Assembly (NCBI RefSeq): GCF_000701345.1
Contig: NZ_JNIJ01000054.1
Location: 1 to 33,370 of the forward strand
DNA length: 33,370 bases
From: Bradyrhizobium sp. URHD0069
GTDB lineage: Bacteria > Pseudomonadota > Alphaproteobacteria > Rhizobiales > Xanthobacteraceae
Reading direction: 5' to 3'
Shown: positions 31,411 to 33,370 of the stretch, piece by piece
How positions within the stretch are numbered: the stretch's first letter is position 1
Layout: each line of letters begins with the position of its first letter
The notes under the pieces: model-generated
Seen by the model: only the letters and a program-made list of their open reading frames with translations
Database searches by the model: none
Told to the model about the DNA's origin: nothing
Program-made: the position numbers and the translations under genes

Positions 31411-32379
31411 ATGGACTATCTGGGCGCGCTGCGTATGTTCGTGCGAGCGGTAGAGGTCGGCAGCTTTTCGAAAGCTGCAATTGCCACGAATACCAAGACA
31501 TCGACCGTCTCGCGCGCGATCGCCGGCCTTGAAGAGGATCTCGGTGTCACCCTGTTTCATCGCACCACGCGCCGCGCGCATCTCACCGAACCGGGCGCCA
31601 CATTCTACGAGCACGCACGCGGCGTTCTGCGGGGCCTGGAGGAAGCGCGGGATGCGGCCTCGGCGATGGAGGGGCGGCCACAGGGATTGATCCGCCTGCA
31701 TATCCCGAGCGCCTTCGGCCGGCTGCACATCATGCCGTTCGTGCCGGACTTCCTGGCCGCCTATCCCGATATTCGTCTCGATGTCTCACTGACCGATGTG
31801 CGGGTCGATCTGGTGGCCGTCGGCGCCGACCTGGCGATCCGTATCGGTCCGCTCATCGATTCCGTCATGCTGGCCCGCAAGCTCGCGCCGCACCGGCGCA
31901 TTGTCTGCGCGAGCCCGGCCTACCTGGAACGCGGGCCTCCGATCGCCGAGCCGACCGACCTGCTGCAGCACAATTGTCTTGTCTATACGCTGCAGCCGAC
32001 CGATCGTTGGTTCTTTCGTCACCCGAGCGAGGCAGGCGATGCTTTCGAGGAAGTACCCGTCAACGGCACGCTGCATGCCGACGACGCCGAGCCGCTGCGC
32101 GATGCGGCGCTTGCCGGCGTAGGAGTCGTTCTCCTCCCGACATGGCTGGTCGGCGAGGATATCAAGACGGGTCGCCTGCGGCGCGTGCTTCCCGAGTGGT
32201 CCTCCATGATCGCCACCAAGCCGAGTGGCATCTTCGGGGTTTTTCCTCCGCATCGCATGATGCCTCCGAAGGTGCGGGCCTTTCTGGACTTTGCCCAGAA
32301 ACGGTTTGGCAAGCCGCCCTACTGGGATCCTGATTGGAAAGAGGACCGGCGTAAGACCTCACACGACTTCACCGAATAA
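31411..32379 (+). CDS. LysR family transcriptional regulator
   Basis: The 322-residue protein has the LysR N-terminal winged helix ('MDYLGALRMFVRAVEVGSFS' ... 'TSTVSRAIAGLEEDLGVTLF'), a linker helix, and a type II periplasmic-binding-like effector domain from about residue 90. It falls in the AaeR/DmlR-like subgroup by its 'GLIRLHIPSAFGRLHIMPFV' beginning of the effector domain. GGAGG eight bases upstream fixes the ATG. No divergent target gene is adjacent, so its regulon is not evident from context. Confidence 0.93.
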   Translation: MDYLGALRMFVRAVEVGSFSKAAIATNTKTSTVSRAIAGLEEDLGVTLFHRTTRRAHLTEPGATFYEHARGVLRGLEEARDAASAMEGRPQGLIRLHIPSAFGRLHIMPFVPDFLAAYPDIRLDVSLTDVRVDLVAVGADLAIRIGPLIDSVMLARKLAPHRRIVCASPAYLERGPPIAEPTDLLQHNCLVYTLQPTDRWFFRHPSEAGDAFEEVPVNGTLHADDAEPLRDAALAGVGVVLLPTWLVGEDIKTGRLRRVLPEWSSMIATKPSGIFGVFPPHRMMPPKVRAFLDFAQKRFGKPPYWDPDWKEDRRKTSHDFTE

Positions 32380-32535
32380 GACGTCTCAGAGAGCGTCGTC
32401 GGACAATCGCGGCGCGTTGCGCGCCCCGCATCAATCTTTCCCAGCATCGGGAATAGAGCGCAGCCGATCGTTAACCCATATGAGCCTTACGCCTGACGGC
32501 GATGGTTTCACTCTAGATTCTTAAGGAGAAGTGCT

Positions 32536-32793
32536 ATGTCGAAACTTGGTATTGTAGGGGCGACGGCCGCCCTGTCACTCGCGTTGGCAGTTGCAACCCC
32601 GGCCTTCGCCGCGGGGTTTCACGGCGTCCCCGGTGGCGGGGCCATGGACGTCGGCATCGGCGGGTTCCGCGGTGCTCAGGCAAGCGCGGTATCGAGCGCT
32701 GATGCTTCCTATTGCCGGAGTCTTGGGGCGTACTACGACTCGACATCCGGGAAGTATATGGACGACACTGGCCTGTGGCTTCCTTGCCCATAG
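32536..32793 (+). CDS. Small secreted BA14K-like protein
   Basis: The 85-residue precursor has a clean signal peptide ('LSLALAVATPAFA', cleavage likely before AGFHG) and a glycine-rich middle. Its C-terminus, 'YCRSLGAYYDSTSGKYMDD' ending in LPCP, matches the BA14K pattern in which a Tyr-Cys start, an aromatic-rich 'S.D..SG.Y' centre and a final Pro-Cys are conserved. BA14K family proteins are exported, small, and of unclear function; the Brucella member is immunoreactive. AAGGAGA seven bases before the ATG is a strong ribosome binding site, and a terminator follows directly, so the gene is monocistronic. Confidence 0.75.
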   Translation: MSKLGIVGATAALSLALAVATPAFAAGFHGVPGGGAMDVGIGGFRGAQASAVSSADASYCRSLGAYYDSTSGKYMDDTGLWLPCP

Positions 32794-32800
32794 AGGCAAG

Positions 32801-32830
32801 AAAAGAGCGGCTCAGGCCGCTCTTTTCTTA
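32801..32830 (+). terminator. Intrinsic terminator of the BA14K-like gene
   Basis: AAAAGAGCGGC and GCCGCTCTTTT form a perfect eleven-base-pair stem around a TCAG loop, followed by further T-rich sequence (TTTTCTTA). It starts eight bases after the stop codon at 32793. The A-tract on the left makes it potentially bidirectional. Confidence 0.93.
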
Positions 32831-33034
32831 TGCTCGACACTTTCCATGCTCGACAATCGGCCCAAGATTGAAAGCGCCAAGCTTCACATCCTTCGGGCGG
32901 TTGTCCTTTTGGCCGCCTCAGTTGGCGGGGCTTGAACGAGCTGAGATGAACCGATGGCCGTTGCGCACTTCTGATTATGGCACTTTTCGGACTTGCGGGC
33001 ATGTCTGCTACACGGTCGCTATTAGGTGGCGAGT

Positions 33035-33370
33035 TCAACCGATCGCTGCAACACATTCTGCGAACTTCTCAGCCGGCGTCTGATAGAGCAAGGTCTTTCT
33101 CGGCCTTTCATTGAGCTGCCTTGCGATGGCACTGAGCTTGGCCTGGCTGTGCAAGGACAGATCGGTGCCGCGCGGAAGATACTGGCGCAGCAATCTGTTG
33201 GTGTTTTCGTTTGAGCCGCGCTGCCAGGGAGACCGAGGGTCACAAAAATAGACATCAACCTCGGTGGCCAATGTCAGGCGCTGATGGTCGGCAAGCTCTT
33301 TGCCTCTGTCCCAGGTCAGCGACCGGTAAAGCTCGCTGGGCAATCGCTGCGATTGCTTGATCAGCGCCGA
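33035..33370 (-). mobile_element. IS30 family transposase, C-terminal part, cut by the window edge
   Basis: The frame runs off the right end of the window; only the last 112 codons are seen. They contain the IS30 integrase core: 'LTWDRGKELADH' with the second catalytic Asp, 'VDVYFCDPRSPWQRGSNENT' with the final catalytic Glu, and 'NRLLRQYLPRGTDLS'. The TTG-led reading frame at 33343 is not a true start because the upstream in-frame codons ('ALIKQSQR') also match the family. The element's end should lie a few bases past the stop, near 33022-33034 (GGTGGCGAGTTCAACC), where the inverted repeat is expected. The adjacent 32930-33021 segment looks like dispersed repeat DNA. Confidence 0.9.

Overview
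The window looks like a chromosomal segment of an alphaproteobacterium of the Bradyrhizobium/Rhodopseudomonas group (Nitrobacteraceae). The evidence is GC-rich codon use, the gene order radA-cvpA-purF-SDR, a complete branched-chain amino-acid type (Liv) ABC operon with a 'QDKTVKIGVL' binding protein, an nnrU-panB-acyl-CoA ligase cluster, and short palindromes of the kind scattered through Bradyrhizobium genomes. No tRNA, rRNA or CRISPR array was seen. This placement is inferred from gene content, not from a database search.

Layout, left to right. 1-483 has no convincing gene. 484-2763 is a TauE/SafE permease followed by a more AT-rich insert carrying a small membrane protein and a membrane-anchored J-domain protein, closed by a decayed second copy of the TauE 3' end. 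2782-7514 is a housekeeping run: radA, cvpA, purF, SDR oxidoreductase. 7752-10248 holds a secreted NHL beta-propeller and an orphan Liv-type binding protein. 10249-11013 is sparse, with a 30-residue membrane peptide gene on the minus strand. 11014-15027 (minus) is TPR membrane protein, lipoprotein, der and an MFS exporter. 15226-18266 (minus) is nnrU, panB and an acyl-CoA ligase split by an in-frame amber codon. 18522-20939 (minus) is a secreted protein of unknown function and prfC. 21038-21421 is a guanidine-II (mini-ykkC) type riboswitch driving a Gdx/SugE guanidinium exporter. 21425-23097 (minus) is a phosphate transporter and its DUF47 partner behind a PHO-box-like site. 23241-27902 (minus) is livG-livF-livK-livH-livM. 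28202-29047 (minus) is an ArsC-like reductase and a small membrane protein. 29191-31084 is a two-gene unit, a TPR/winged-helix regulator plus an intracellular beta-propeller, that looks foreign to the neighbourhood. 31411-32793 is a LysR regulator and a small BA14K-like secreted protein with a strong terminator. The right edge cuts an IS30-family transposase.

How it works together. Most genes are core metabolism, translation or transport. The regulatory sites are the most informative part. The two ACGA-loop hairpins directly before the exporter start specify guanidinium as its likely ligand and substrate. The CTGTCAC-N4-CTGTCAT site in front of the DUF47-pit pair suggests PhoB control of low-affinity phosphate uptake. 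A strong hairpin between livK and livH could raise binding-protein levels over permease levels. The two Liv binding proteins in the window are close paralogs, but only one has its own permease and ATPase genes beside it.

The best candidates for something new are the J-domain membrane module between the two TauE copies, the TPR/winged-helix regulator with its paired beta-propeller, the NHL protein paired with an orphan binding protein, and the amber-split acyl-CoA ligase.
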